DNA of 64,000 nt from Rhodothermales bacterium (GCA_022821845.1 JAJECT010000039.1:1-64000); one strand, 5' to 3'; numbered from the stretch's first letter, positions 8,205 through 16,471 are shown. A program made the numbers and translations. Notes: generated by a model from the sequence alone, not told the origin.

Positions 8205-8300
8205 TACGAATTTAACCATTATTTTTTCACTTTTCCCTTGACTTCTGCCCTTTGGCGGCGTATACTGTTCAGGTCATTTGTAACCCAAACGGAGAAGACG
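8205..8300 (+). repeat. 5' cap of cassette (promoter and leader), copy 4
   Basis: This segment runs from GAATTTAACCATTATTTTTT through the promoter and leader to the ATG at 8301. It is nearly identical to the reverse complement of 11895-11990, with only a few mismatches. The right part (from about 8247) also matches 7471-7525. Confidence 0.8.
8238..8266 (+). promoter_or_regulatory. Sigma-70-like promoter of cassette gene 4
   Basis: TTGACT (8238-8243) and TATACT (8261-8266) are separated by 17 bases, very close to the sigma-70 consensus. The leader that follows carries GGAGAAG just before the ATG at 8301. Confidence 0.75.
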
Positions 8301-8747
8301 ATGAAGAAATTCGAGGACTGGACCGGGAAGGATATTCGCAATGGCCTTGCGTCGTTGGCCATTGCGCTTGGGATGATCTACGCCCCGTATGCCTTTATGT
8401 GGACGGATCTAAAGGGCGATATTCGGGAATTGCGCCAGGATACAAAAGAAATTGCGGCGGGACTCGCCCGCCTTGAAGCGCATTTCAGCATTACGACGTC
8501 GCAGCCGGAGGACATTGCCCCTCTGGATGCAGATTCCATGCTTGCGTCCCGCGCTGGAACGGAGCCCGCCGCCGTATCCGTCCTCAATGCAGAGCCAGCG
8601 CCCCTGTCCGGGCGTCTCTCGCGCCGTTTCGCCCTTGCAGGCGCGCGGCTGCTTTGCGATATACTGCCCGCTGTGCCGGGCGGCGCCTTTCTCCAGGCGG
8701 GATACGCCCGATCCTGCCAAGCGTGCGCAATAGGGGCAAACGCCTGA
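8301..8747 (+). CDS. Small membrane-anchored coiled-coil protein (copy 4)
   Basis: This 148-residue protein is almost identical to the product of 7526-7993. It has the MKKFEDW cap, an N-terminal hydrophobic helix and a coiled coil, but one heptad (RELRQDT-type, 21 bp) is missing. The Ala/Pro-rich linker and Cys-containing tail (CDILPAVPGG, ARSCQACAIGANA) follow. The start is fixed by GGAGAAG eight bases upstream. The pair is a recent local duplication. Function is unknown. Confidence 0.6.
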   Translation: MKKFEDWTGKDIRNGLASLAIALGMIYAPYAFMWTDLKGDIRELRQDTKEIAAGLARLEAHFSITTSQPEDIAPLDADSMLASRAGTEPAAVSVLNAEPAPLSGRLSRRFALAGARLLCDILPAVPGGAFLQAGYARSCQACAIGANA

Positions 8748-8750
8748 AAA

Positions 8751-8780
8751 GGCGGGGGCTTTGTACGTTGTAGCCCCGCC
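8751..8780. terminator. Hairpin after cassette gene 4
   Basis: GGCGGGGGCT and AGCCCCGCC form a strong stem around an eleven-base loop just after the stop codon. No T-run follows, so intrinsic termination on the plus strand is uncertain. From here to 8969 I see no gene. Confidence 0.4.
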
Positions 8781-8969
8781 CGATCAATTCCGTGAGCGCG
8801 TACGCCGTTTTTTACGCGGAGGGCCGGCGTTTGGAGCGGGGCTTGGGCGAAGGGCGCAAATTATGCTGCGCCCCGACGGAACAGATTCCCTGCCGGAGAT
8901 TATCTTGATGTTGCGACGGGCGCGATCAAGGCCCCGGGGATATTAACCGCCATCTACAGGAACCGGACC

Positions 8970-10274
8970 ATGTTATCCAGTTTCTCCATACGGAATTTCA
9001 AGAGCTATCGGGAAGCGACGTTGCATTTGTCGCCGTTGACGGTACTGGTTGGCGCCAATGCCTCGGGCAAGAGCAACCTCATCGAAGCGTTGTGGTTTTT
9101 GTCCCGAATGGCCAAGGGCAATACACTGGCGGGCATACGGCTCGAACTCCGCAACGAACAGGGTCCAGCCCGGGGGAAAATGGATTCGTTGGGTTATAGA
9201 GGGGCCAATAGATTTTCGCTGGCCTGCGGTACGGACCGTTTGGATTGGAATCGATATGATATTGAAATAGAAATATCCAAGGGCGATTCTCCGAGAATTT
9301 TCGGGGAGAGCATAACCGGGCCTGCCATGGAGGCGCGACTTCCTGCCGGGACAGAGCCATTATTCGAGGTGGTGGACAGACGCGAGGACAGTGCGGACCT
9401 TGTCGTTGCGTACAACAATTTCGAGAGAGACCAGGAAAAGTCTTTCCTTTCGTGCGCCAGCGGAATGCCTGTACTGGCGCAACTGGTGAGCTCGGCTCGG
9501 TTCAAGCAAGAGCATGCGGGGGCGCGATCCATAATTTCCGAGATTTCGGGGCGCTACATTCAGTGGTTGTCGCATATTTTCTTTTTGGATCCGAACCCCG
9601 CCGAAATGCGCCATTATGGTTCGGTCGCTGACGCTGAACTGGGCGAGCGCGGCGGCAATCTTTCTGGCGTTCTTTTCAATCTGTGCGAGCGTGGAAAAAA
9701 AGAAAGGCTGCTGGATTTTGTCAGGGAATTGCCGGAGCAGAATATCCAGGATATCGACTTTATTCGTACGCCTCGCGGAGAGGCGATGGTAAGTTTGCAG
9801 GAGTTCTTCGGAGACGCGAAGCGGCCCTGCGATGCGGTTCTGTTGTCCGACGGAACCTTGCGCGTGCTTGCCATTGCGGCCGCTATGCTCTCCGCAAAGC
9901 CACAGAGCCTTGTGGTGATCAAGGAGATCGACAATGGCGTGCATCCGAGCCGGGCCAGATCGCTCCTGCAAAAAATCTCGGATATCGCCCGGGAAAGAAA
10001 TCTTCGCGTACTGATCAGCACCCACAATCCGGCGTTGCTGGACGCGCTGCCGGACGAAGCCATTCCGGATGTCACATTTTGCTATCGCAACCCGGAGGAC
10101 GGATCCAGTTGCCTTTTGCGGCTCCAGGATATGTCCGATTACTCCGATCTGGTGGCGCAAGGGCCTCTTGGCGCGCTCATGACGGCGGGAATCATTGACC
10201 GGTTTGCAAAGAACCGCCGGGACGAACAGGAACGGATCGACGAATCGCTTGCCTGGCTCGAAGAGATCAGGTAG
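8970..10274 (+). CDS. AAA-type ATPase (AAA_21, RecF/SMC-like)
   Basis: This 434-residue ABC/SMC-type ATPase starts MLSSFSIRNFKSY. Walker A is GANASGKSN (28-36). The Walker B region is VVIKEIDNGVHP (about 315-326), and a STHNPALLDALP segment near 350-360 is typical of AAA_21/OLD-like proteins. SDGTLRVLAIAAAML before Walker B resembles the ABC signature helix. Such ATPases are often paired with a nuclease or other effector in phage-defence operons. Here only a possibly truncated start of a second gene follows (10293). A defence role is inference; the ATPase itself looks intact. Confidence 0.85.
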   Translation: MLSSFSIRNFKSYREATLHLSPLTVLVGANASGKSNLIEALWFLSRMAKGNTLAGIRLELRNEQGPARGKMDSLGYRGANRFSLACGTDRLDWNRYDIEIEISKGDSPRIFGESITGPAMEARLPAGTEPLFEVVDRREDSADLVVAYNNFERDQEKSFLSCASGMPVLAQLVSSARFKQEHAGARSIISEISGRYIQWLSHIFFLDPNPAEMRHYGSVADAELGERGGNLSGVLFNLCERGKKERLLDFVRELPEQNIQDIDFIRTPRGEAMVSLQEFFGDAKRPCDAVLLSDGTLRVLAIAAAMLSAKPQSLVVIKEIDNGVHPSRARSLLQKISDIARERNLRVLISTHNPALLDALPDEAIPDVTFCYRNPEDGSSCLLRLQDMSDYSDLVAQGPLGALMTAGIIDRFAKNRRDEQERIDESLAWLEEIR

Positions 10275-10292
10275 TTACCATGGAGAGCGGCG

Positions 10293-10340
10293 ATGGCTGG
10301 CATATATATTATCGATACCAATGAATTTAACGTCCAAAAG
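10293..10340 (+). pseudogene. Possible truncated partner gene of the ATPase
   Basis: An ATG lies 18 bases past the ATPase stop, after a GGAG ribosome-binding site. The first codons read MAGIYIIDTNEF. IIDTN resembles the first strand and acidic residue of PIN-domain nucleases, but twelve residues are too few to assign. After about codon 14 the reading becomes low-quality Arg-rich sequence running into the methyltransferase gene. This suggests that a second operon gene was cut off. It may also be chance. Confidence 0.3.
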
Positions 10341-10461
10341 GGCGCACGTTGGCGAAATACGCCGCGCGACGGCCTGCGCGCGTACGCAAAAACGCTATAT
10401 TTACTGTGCGCCGTACTTTTGCGCCACAGTCTGCCCTTGCAAACCCAACGCCTTATCCGCC

Positions 10462-11295
10462 ATGACGAAACCGAATGCCGACCCGATCTACACCATGGGA
10501 CGCAGCGAAGGAGAAACCGACCGCCTCATTTCCCAGTCCCTGCTCTACGAAGGCATCACGCTGCGCTTCTTTCGGGAAGCGGGCGTCGCGCCGGGCATGA
10601 AGGCGCTGGACGTCGGCAGCGGCGCAGGGGACGTATCGCTGGCGCTGGCCAGCCTCGTGGGGCCGGAAGGCCATGTGATCGGCGTGGACATGAACCCGGA
10701 TATTCTGGAAACCGCCCGGGCGCGCGCCGAAGCCGCCGGGCATCGCAATGTCGAGTTCGTGGCGGGGGACGCTCGTACGCTGGACGTCGGGGACGACTTT
10801 GACGTCGTGGCGGGTCGGCTGGTGCTTATGTACATGGCCGATCCGGCGGAGGCCGTAAGGGGGTTTGCGCAGCGCCTTCGCCCGGGCGGCGTCGTGGCGT
10901 TTCAGGAAGCGGACCTGGACAGATACCGCACCTTCGAGCATCCCGATACGCCGCTCATGAACCAGATTGCAGATTGGGTGATCGCCGTGTTCGAACAATC
11001 CGGGGCCGCAACGGACATGGGCTTTCGCCTGTACCGCACGTTCCTGGACGCAGGCTTGCCTGCCCCGACGATGCATTACGAAGCGCTCCTGGGCGGCGCG
11101 GACGCCTGGGCCGGATATCCGTACGCCGTGCAGGCCTTCGCCAGTTTCCTCCCGCTTTTCGAACAGTTCGGGATTGCGACGGCGGACGATGTGGGCGCGG
11201 ATACGCTGGAAGAGCGCCTCAAGGAAGAAGTAAGGACGGCGAAACTTCCCCTCCTCCTGCCCCCGCACATAACGGCGTATGCGCGCGTGGGGTGA
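10462..11295 (+). CDS. Class I SAM-dependent methyltransferase
   Basis: This 277-residue protein has a Rossmann-type methyltransferase fold. Motif I is ALDVGSGAGDVSLALA, the acidic ribose-binding loop is VIGVDMNPDIL, FVAGDARTLDV follows, and then the post-motif PGGVVAFQEAD. The C-terminal third is helical and may form the substrate cover. Family-level similarity is to UbiE/COQ5-like and Methyltransf_25 enzymes; the substrate is unknown. The ATG at 10462 is chosen over upstream in-frame codons because the sequence before it lacks coding character. It stands alone between the ATPase and an inverted cassette gene. Confidence 0.8.
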   Translation: MTKPNADPIYTMGRSEGETDRLISQSLLYEGITLRFFREAGVAPGMKALDVGSGAGDVSLALASLVGPEGHVIGVDMNPDILETARARAEAAGHRNVEFVAGDARTLDVGDDFDVVAGRLVLMYMADPAEAVRGFAQRLRPGGVVAFQEADLDRYRTFEHPDTPLMNQIADWVIAVFEQSGAATDMGFRLYRTFLDAGLPAPTMHYEALLGGADAWAGYPYAVQAFASFLPLFEQFGIATADDVGADTLEERLKEEVRTAKLPLLLPPHITAYARVG

Positions 11296-11340
11296 AGGGC
11301 GGGTACTGCAACGCCCAGGTCCGGAGCCGCTTTCCGGCCT

Positions 11341-11531
11341 GTTCAGGCGTTTGCGCCTATTGCGCACGCTTGGCAGGACCGGGCGTATCCCGCCTGGAGA
11401 AAGGCGCCGCCCGGCACAGCGGGCAGTATATCGCAAAGCAGCCGCGCGCCAGCAAAGGCGAAACGGCGCGAGAGACGCCCGGACAGGGGCGCTGGCTCTG
11501 CATCAAGGACGGATACGGCGGCGGGCGTCGC
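11341..11531 (-). repeat. 3' cap of cassette, inverted copy
   Basis: This is the reverse complement of the 3'-terminal segment at 7812-7995 and 8562-8750. It includes GCCTGAACAGGC over the stop codon, and the similarity extends about 20 bases beyond the stop into GAAAGCGG-like sequence. Confidence 0.75.
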
Positions 11532-11894
11532 GCCCATGCGGGGGGCAAGCGCGGAATCCGGCCGAACGGGTACGTGCTGCGCGGTAACGCCTACCCGATC
11601 TTCCACAACAGCCAGGCGCTTGTCGATATTCGCCAGTTTATCGTCTATCGCTTCGAACCGCCTGTCCATCGCTTCGAACCGCCTGTCTATCGCTTCGAAC
11701 CGCCCATCCATCTTCCTGTCCATCGCTTCGAATCGCCTGTCCATCTTCCTGTCCATCGCCTCTAATCGCCTGTCCATCCTGTCCAGCCTGCCGGACAGCA
11801 GCAGGTAGGGGCTATACGCCATAGATAAAAGAATCGCCAACACGCCCAAAGAGTGCCAGATTCCTTTCCACGGCCATGCGCTTATTTTTTTCAT
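11343..11894 (-). CDS. Small membrane-anchored heptad-repeat protein (copy 5)
   Basis: This 183-residue protein starts at an ATG preceded by GGAGAAG. It has a short cap MKKISAW, an N-terminal hydrophobic helix (GVLAILLSMAYSPYLLL) and a long heptad coiled coil built from DRRFEAM/DRKMDRR units. It ends in the same Ala/Pro-rich linker and Cys-containing tail as the products of 7526-7993 and 8301-8747. The N-terminal half is clearly divergent from those two, while the promoter, leader and 3' end are nearly identical. It is convergent with the methyltransferase gene and divergent from the permease. Function is unknown. Confidence 0.6.
   Translation of the reverse strand: MKKISAWPWKGIWHSLGVLAILLSMAYSPYLLLSGRLDRMDRRLEAMDRKMDRRFEAMDRKMDGRFEAIDRRFEAMDRRFEAIDDKLANIDKRLAVVEDRVGVTAQHVPVRPDSALAPRMGATPAAVSVLDAEPAPLSGRLSRRFAFAGARLLCDILPAVPGGAFLQAGYARSCQACAIGANA
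11640..11780 (-). repeat. 21-bp heptad-coding tandem repeats
   Basis: Units related to CGCTTCGAACCGCCTGTCCAT recur in tandem, some interrupted by a variant with CTTCCTGTCCAT. Each 21-bp unit encodes one coiled-coil heptad (DRRFEAM type) on the minus strand. Confidence 0.85.
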
Positions 11895-11990
11895 CGTCTT
11901 CTCCGTTTGGGTTACAAATGACATGAACAGTATACGCCGCCAAAGGGCAGAAGTCAAGAGAAAAGTAAAAAAATAATGGTTAAATTCGGG
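11895..11990 (-). repeat. 5' cap of cassette, inverted copy
   Basis: This is the reverse complement of 8205-8300 and includes the GAATTTAACCATTATTTTTT stretch, promoter and leader. The match continues into GACGGCCGG (near 12003), also present at 8190-8200. Confidence 0.8.
11929..11957 (-). promoter_or_regulatory. Sigma-70-like promoter of cassette gene 5
   Basis: On the minus strand, TTGACT (11957-11952) and TATACT (11934-11929) are separated by 17 bases. The leader to the ATG at 11894 is about 30 bases and carries GGAGAAG. Confidence 0.75.
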
Positions 11991-12049
11991 GTGGCGTCCG
12001 GCCGTCGCCGCAGCCCGGCAAAAAACGATTTCGATCAGCGCATCCCGAC

Positions 12050-13462
12050 ATGAACGCTTCCCCCCAAGGCAAGCTGGCTGCCCGCCTCGACGCGATGAAC
12101 GAATTCGATCGGGCGCCGGTCTCCCCGGAGCGCTTGCGAGGTCCCGGCGGATTCATCGGGTTGTATGCGGGCGAGCATGTGGCGGGCACCGAATTCGTTA
12201 TCGGGCCGCTGTTCGTGGCGCATGGCGTAGCGACCGGCGATCTGCTCTGGGGCCTGCTGGCGGGCAATTTGCTGGCGGTCCTGTCCTGGGCGTTTCTGTG
12301 CGCGCCCATCGCCGTCCGAACCCGGCTGAATTTGTACTGGCACCTGCGCAAGATCACCGGCCCCAACCTGCTTTTCGTCTACAATATCGTCAACGCCCTG
12401 ATGTTCTGTTTTCTGGCCGGGGCGATGATTTCCGTGGCCGCCACGGCGGTGGGCATTCCCTTCGACATGCCCATGCCCGGCCTGGACGATTTGTACCCGA
12501 CCAGCGTCGCCTGGGCGCTGACGACGCTGGCGGTGGGCGGCGTGGTTACGGCGCTGGCGGTGCTGGGGTTCGACCGGATCGCATGGTTTTCGAAGATCGC
12601 TTCGCCCTGGCTGCTGCTCGTGTTTCTGGCATCGGGGCTGGCCGTGTTGCCGCAGTTGGGCGTGGAATCCTTCGCCGACCTGCGGACCGTGGCGAACGAG
12701 AAAATATGGACGGGCGTACCGGCGGAAGGCCGGGTTCGGTTTACCTTCTGGCACGTAACGTTTTTCGCCTGGTTTGCGAACATGGCCATGCACATTGGCA
12801 TGGCGGACCTGACCATTTTGCGGTACGCCCGAAAATGGCAATACGGTTTTGCGAGCGCGTTCGGGATGTACCTTGGGCATTATCTGGCCTGGGTCGCGTC
12901 GGGCGTGCTGGTGGCGCTGGCGATCCAGCAGGGCGGGGAAGTGGCGCCCGGCCCGATCGCATGGCTTGGCGCGGGCGCCGCCGGCCTGATTGCGGTGGTG
13001 TTGGCCGGATGGACCACGGCGAACCCTACGATTTATCGCGCCGGGCTGGCCATGCAGACGATCACGCCGAACTGGAAACGCTGGAAGGTAACCCTCGCGG
13101 TGGGCGCGGCGACGACCGTCGCGGCGCTGTTTCCCGCGCTGATGATGCGCCTTCTGGACTTTGTGGCGCTCTACGGACTGATTCTGATGCCGATGGGGGC
13201 GGCGATTTTCGCTGATTTCTGGATTTTTCCGAAGATCGGACTGTGTTCCGGGTACGCCGAATGGCAAAAGATCGCGTTCGACTGGCCCGCCGCGCTCGCC
13301 TGGATCGGGACGCTGGCCGCCTGTCGGCTGATGCATGCGATGTGGGGATGGGATATATTTTTCCTGGGCTTGCCCGGCTGGTTCGTGGCGACGGGCCTCT
13401 TTACGGGGCTAAGTTTCCTGCGGCAACGCTTGCGTCGGGAGGCCCGGCCGGCGGCTTCGTAA
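12050..13462 (+). CDS. NCS1-like (purine/cytosine permease family) transporter
   Basis: This 470-residue integral membrane protein has about twelve hydrophobic segments. The N-terminal GLYAGEHVAGTEFVIGPLFVAHG region resembles the first helices of the NCS1/cytosine-permease fold, and a conserved GWTTANPTIYRAGLAMQ segment lies near residue 325. It heads the rhamnose gene cluster, so it probably imports L-rhamnose or a related substrate in place of RhaT; that specificity is inferred from context only. The 5' end faces cassette gene 5, and codons 68-96 are duplicated as a dead fragment at 8095-8187. Start is ATG 12050. Confidence 0.75.
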   Translation: MNASPQGKLAARLDAMNEFDRAPVSPERLRGPGGFIGLYAGEHVAGTEFVIGPLFVAHGVATGDLLWGLLAGNLLAVLSWAFLCAPIAVRTRLNLYWHLRKITGPNLLFVYNIVNALMFCFLAGAMISVAATAVGIPFDMPMPGLDDLYPTSVAWALTTLAVGGVVTALAVLGFDRIAWFSKIASPWLLLVFLASGLAVLPQLGVESFADLRTVANEKIWTGVPAEGRVRFTFWHVTFFAWFANMAMHIGMADLTILRYARKWQYGFASAFGMYLGHYLAWVASGVLVALAIQQGGEVAPGPIAWLGAGAAGLIAVVLAGWTTANPTIYRAGLAMQTITPNWKRWKVTLAVGAATTVAALFPALMMRLLDFVALYGLILMPMGAAIFADFWIFPKIGLCSGYAEWQKIAFDWPAALAWIGTLAACRLMHAMWGWDIFFLGLPGWFVATGLFTGLSFLRQRLRREARPAAS

Positions 13463-13500
13463 ACGGTTCTGCCTGCGGTTTTTAGCAACCTTTGCTTCTC

Positions 13501-13680
13501 ATGAAATATTTTTTGAAAATACTATCCTTCGGCGGCCTGGCCCTGACGGTCGCGCCCGCCGCGCTCGTGCTTGCCGGGGTCCTGTCCTGGCGCATGCACG
13601 CCGCGCTGATGCTGGCGGGCGCCGCGCTCTGGTTCGCCACGGCCCCGTTCTGGATGCGTCGCGCCGCCGACGCCGCCTGA
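13501..13680 (+). CDS. Small two-helix membrane protein
   Basis: This 59-residue protein starts MKYFLKILSFGGLALTVAPA and has two hydrophobic helices split by a short SWRMHA turn. It ends with a basic/Ala-rich tail. It lies 38 bases after the permease and 64 bases before rhaI, so it is probably cotranscribed. Small membrane proteins next to sugar transporters often act as accessory subunits; that is inference. The family is not recognised. Confidence 0.6.
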   Translation: MKYFLKILSFGGLALTVAPAALVLAGVLSWRMHAALMLAGAALWFATAPFWMRRAADAA

Positions 13681-13744
13681 CCGAACCCGCAGCGCCTCTG
13701 CCTGTCGCCCGCTTCGCCCTCCTTTTCCCTGTCGCCGCCCCGCC

Positions 13745-15028
13745 ATGATCGCCCCAGACCGTATCGACGCTTCGAATCGGGCGCGCGACGCCGCCTGGCG
13801 CAGGGACTATGCGCATCTGGACGAACAACTTCGTCGCCGGGGACTGGACCCCGACGCCCTCGTGGAGCAGGCCGCTGCGTTCGAGGTGGCGGCCCCCTCG
13901 TGGGCGCTGGGAACCGGCGGTACGCGGTTCGGGCGCTTTCCGGGCAGGGGCGAGCCGCGGGACGTATTCGAGAAGGTGGAGGACGTATCCGCGGCGAAGC
14001 GGCTTTGCGGGGCCATTTCGCGGATATCGCTGCACATTCCCTGGGACGAGCCGGACGATCCCCGGGCGTTGCGCGCGCGGGCCGCCGAGTTGGGCGTAGG
14101 GTTCGACGCGGTAAACTCGAATACTTTTCAGGATCAGCCCGGACAGGCGCTGAGCTACAAGTTCGGGTCGTTTCAGCACACGGATCCGGCGGTGCGCAAG
14201 CAGGCCGTGGCGCATAATCTGCATGCGGCGGAGACGGGCGCCGCGCTGGGCTCGAACGCGCTGACGATCTGGCTGGGCGACGGAGCGAATTATCCGGGGC
14301 AGACCCATCTGCGCAAGGCCTGGGAACGGGTGCGGGATTGCCTGGCGGAAGTATACGAAGCCCTTCCGCCCGACTGGAGCCTTTTCGTCGAACACAAGCC
14401 GTTCGAGCCGGCGTTCTACGCAACCGTGGTGGCGGATTGGGGGTCCTCGCTCATGCTGGCGCGGGCGACCGGCGAACGGGCCTCGTGCCTGGTCGATCTG
14501 GGGCACCATCTTCCCAATGTGAATGTGGAGCAGGTGGTGGCGCGCCTCGTCACGGCGGGCAAACTGGGCGGGTTTCATTTCAACGACGCGAAGTACGGAG
14601 ACGACGACCTGACGGCGGGTTCCATCAAGCCCTATCAGTTGTTTCTCGTATTCAACGAGCTGGCGGACGCGCTGGCGGACGGCGCCTTGCCCGCGCCGCC
14701 TGCGTACATGATCGACCAGAGCCATAACGTCAAGGACCCTATCGAGGCCCTGTTGCAAACGGCGAACCGGCTTCAGGAAACCTGGATTCGCGCGCTTCTC
14801 GTGCGCCGCGACGCGCTCACGCATTATCAGGAAACGAACGACGCGCTGATGGCCGAGGAGACGCTTCGGGAAGCGTACGAAACGGATGTCCGCCCCCTTG
14901 CTGCGGCGGCGCGCAAGCGTCTGGGGGGCGCGCTCGATCCCATTGCCGCCTTTCGGGCCTCGGCGTATCGGGAGCGGGCCGCCGAAGCGCGGACCGGCGC
15001 CGCGTACGTTCCGCCCCAAAGCCTTTGA
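13745..15028 (+). CDS. rhaI: L-rhamnose isomerase (RhaI type)
   Basis: This 427-residue TIM-barrel enzyme converts L-rhamnose to L-rhamnulose. The barrel shows metal-ligand motifs in order: FVEHKPFEP (Glu), LVDLGHHLPN (Asp, His) and GFHFNDAKYGDDD (His/Asp). The DAVNSNTFQDQP and SYKFGSFQHTD substrate loops are as in RhaI/Pseudomonas-type isomerases rather than E. coli RhaA. Its neighbours are the kinase and aldolase of the same pathway. Divalent metal (Mn or Co) dependence is known for the family. The length is normal. Confidence 0.9.
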   Translation: MIAPDRIDASNRARDAAWRRDYAHLDEQLRRRGLDPDALVEQAAAFEVAAPSWALGTGGTRFGRFPGRGEPRDVFEKVEDVSAAKRLCGAISRISLHIPWDEPDDPRALRARAAELGVGFDAVNSNTFQDQPGQALSYKFGSFQHTDPAVRKQAVAHNLHAAETGAALGSNALTIWLGDGANYPGQTHLRKAWERVRDCLAEVYEALPPDWSLFVEHKPFEPAFYATVVADWGSSLMLARATGERASCLVDLGHHLPNVNVEQVVARLVTAGKLGGFHFNDAKYGDDDLTAGSIKPYQLFLVFNELADALADGALPAPPAYMIDQSHNVKDPIEALLQTANRLQETWIRALLVRRDALTHYQETNDALMAEETLREAYETDVRPLAAAARKRLGGALDPIAAFRASAYRERAAEARTGAAYVPPQSL

Positions 15029-15061
15029 ATATCCTTGCCGGGCGCCGCGCGCCGAAAACCC

Positions 15062-16471
15062 ATGCGACAATCCGCGCACCCTGTCCTTGCCGTGGACCTT
15101 GGCGCCGCGAGCGGGCGCGCCTTGCTGGGCCGGTTCGACGGGGAGCGCATGGCCATGCAGGAAGTGCACCGGTTCGAAACGCCCGTCGCGGAGGCGGAGG
15201 GGCATATCCAATGGGATATCCATGCGATCGAAGAAGAAATATGGACCGCGTTGCGGGCTGCGCTGACCGAGGCGCCCGACCTGCGGTCCGTGTCCGTGAA
15301 TTCCTGGGGCGTCGATTACGCGCGCCTTGGCGCGGCAGGGCGCCCGCTCGGCTTGCCGTATTGCTACCGGGACCCCCGATTGGACGGGGTCATGGCGTCC
15401 GTGCTGGAAGCGGTTCCGGCCCGGGAAATCTACGAACGCACCGGCGTCGCTTTTTTGCCGTTCAATACGCTGTATCAGTTGGCGGCGGACCGCAAGGCGG
15501 GCCTGCAGGCGGCGCGCTGCCTCCTGATCGCCGATTATTTTAATTACCGGCTTGGCGGGCGTCCGGTGGCCGAGGCGTCCCTTGCCAGCACCACGCAGAT
15601 CGTGGACATTCGCACGGGCCAGTGGGCGACGCCCCTTTTGCGCACGCTTGGCCTGGATCCGGCGCCGTGGCCGGAAATCGTGCCGTCGGGAACCGTCCTC
15701 GGGGCGGTGCGGGGCCATCCGGACGTGGCCGTCGTGGCTACGTGCAGCCACGATACGGCGCTGGCCGTGGCGGCTGCGCCCGCCACCCGCTCCGGGACCT
15801 GGGCCTACGTGAGTTGTGGAACCTGGTCGCTTTTCGGGGTGGAGCGGACGGCGCCCGTCGTTACGCCCGCCGCGCTCGCTGCCGGATATACGAACGAAAT
15901 CGGGCTGGACGGCTCTGTCCGCTTGCTCAAGAACCTGACCGGATTGTGGGTGTTGCAGGAATGCGTACGCGAATGGGGCGGCGCGGCGTGGGACGAACTG
16001 GAAGCGGAGGCCCGCCGCGCGCCTGCTGCGGGCGCGACGCTGGACCTGAACGATCCGCGTTTTTTGCGCCCGGGCGGCATGGAAAAGCGTTTGCTGGATG
16101 CGTTGCGAGAGGCGGGCGCGCCGCTTCCGGCCTCGCGGGGCGAACTGTGCCGCGCGATTCTGGAGAGCATGGCGGATAGTTACCGCCGGGCGCTGGCCGA
16201 CCTGGAGCAGATTGCGGGCGAGCGCGTCGATGCGCTGCATATCGTGGGCGGCGGGTCGCAAAACGGCCTGTTGTGCGCGTGCGCGGCCAAGGCGTGCGGT
16301 CGGCCCGTCGTCGCCGGTCCGGCGGAGGCGACGGCGCTGGGCAACGCGCTCGTGCAACTCAGGACGCTGGGCGGCCTGCCGGACGGGGTTTCGCTGCGTG
16401 AGGCGTCCGCCCGGTCCTGCAATCCGCGCGCCTATACGCCCGACGGCCGGGTATTGGAGGGAACGATCTAA
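15062..16471 (+). CDS. rhaB: Rhamnulokinase (FGGY family)
   Basis: This 469-residue sugar kinase phosphorylates L-rhamnulose at O1. The start MRQSAHPVLAVDLGAASGR gives the canonical FGGY N-terminal phosphate loop (DLGAASGRA). The second domain holds SCGTWSLFGVE and the ADP-binding HIVGGGSQNGLLCACAAKA segment near residues 395-415. It lies 33 bases after rhaI and upstream of the aldolase, consistent with one operon. An upstream non-ATG start would add nine residues and is less likely. Confidence 0.92.
   Translation: MRQSAHPVLAVDLGAASGRALLGRFDGERMAMQEVHRFETPVAEAEGHIQWDIHAIEEEIWTALRAALTEAPDLRSVSVNSWGVDYARLGAAGRPLGLPYCYRDPRLDGVMASVLEAVPAREIYERTGVAFLPFNTLYQLAADRKAGLQAARCLLIADYFNYRLGGRPVAEASLASTTQIVDIRTGQWATPLLRTLGLDPAPWPEIVPSGTVLGAVRGHPDVAVVATCSHDTALAVAAAPATRSGTWAYVSCGTWSLFGVERTAPVVTPAALAAGYTNEIGLDGSVRLLKNLTGLWVLQECVREWGGAAWDELEAEARRAPAAGATLDLNDPRFLRPGGMEKRLLDALREAGAPLPASRGELCRAILESMADSYRRALADLEQIAGERVDALHIVGGGSQNGLLCACAAKACGRPVVAGPAEATALGNALVQLRTLGGLPDGVSLREASARSCNPRAYTPDGRVLEGTI

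Noticed and set aside
555-11894. Integron gene-cassette array
   Set aside because: The recombinase lacks the integron-specific segment. I found no attC-like sites, and the cassettes carry their own promoters and are far apart.
13499-16357. Long minus-strand frame of 952 codons opposite rhaI and rhaB
   Set aside because: It is antisense to two clear enzyme genes, is rich in Arg/Gly/Pro, and shows no domain. It results from high GC content.
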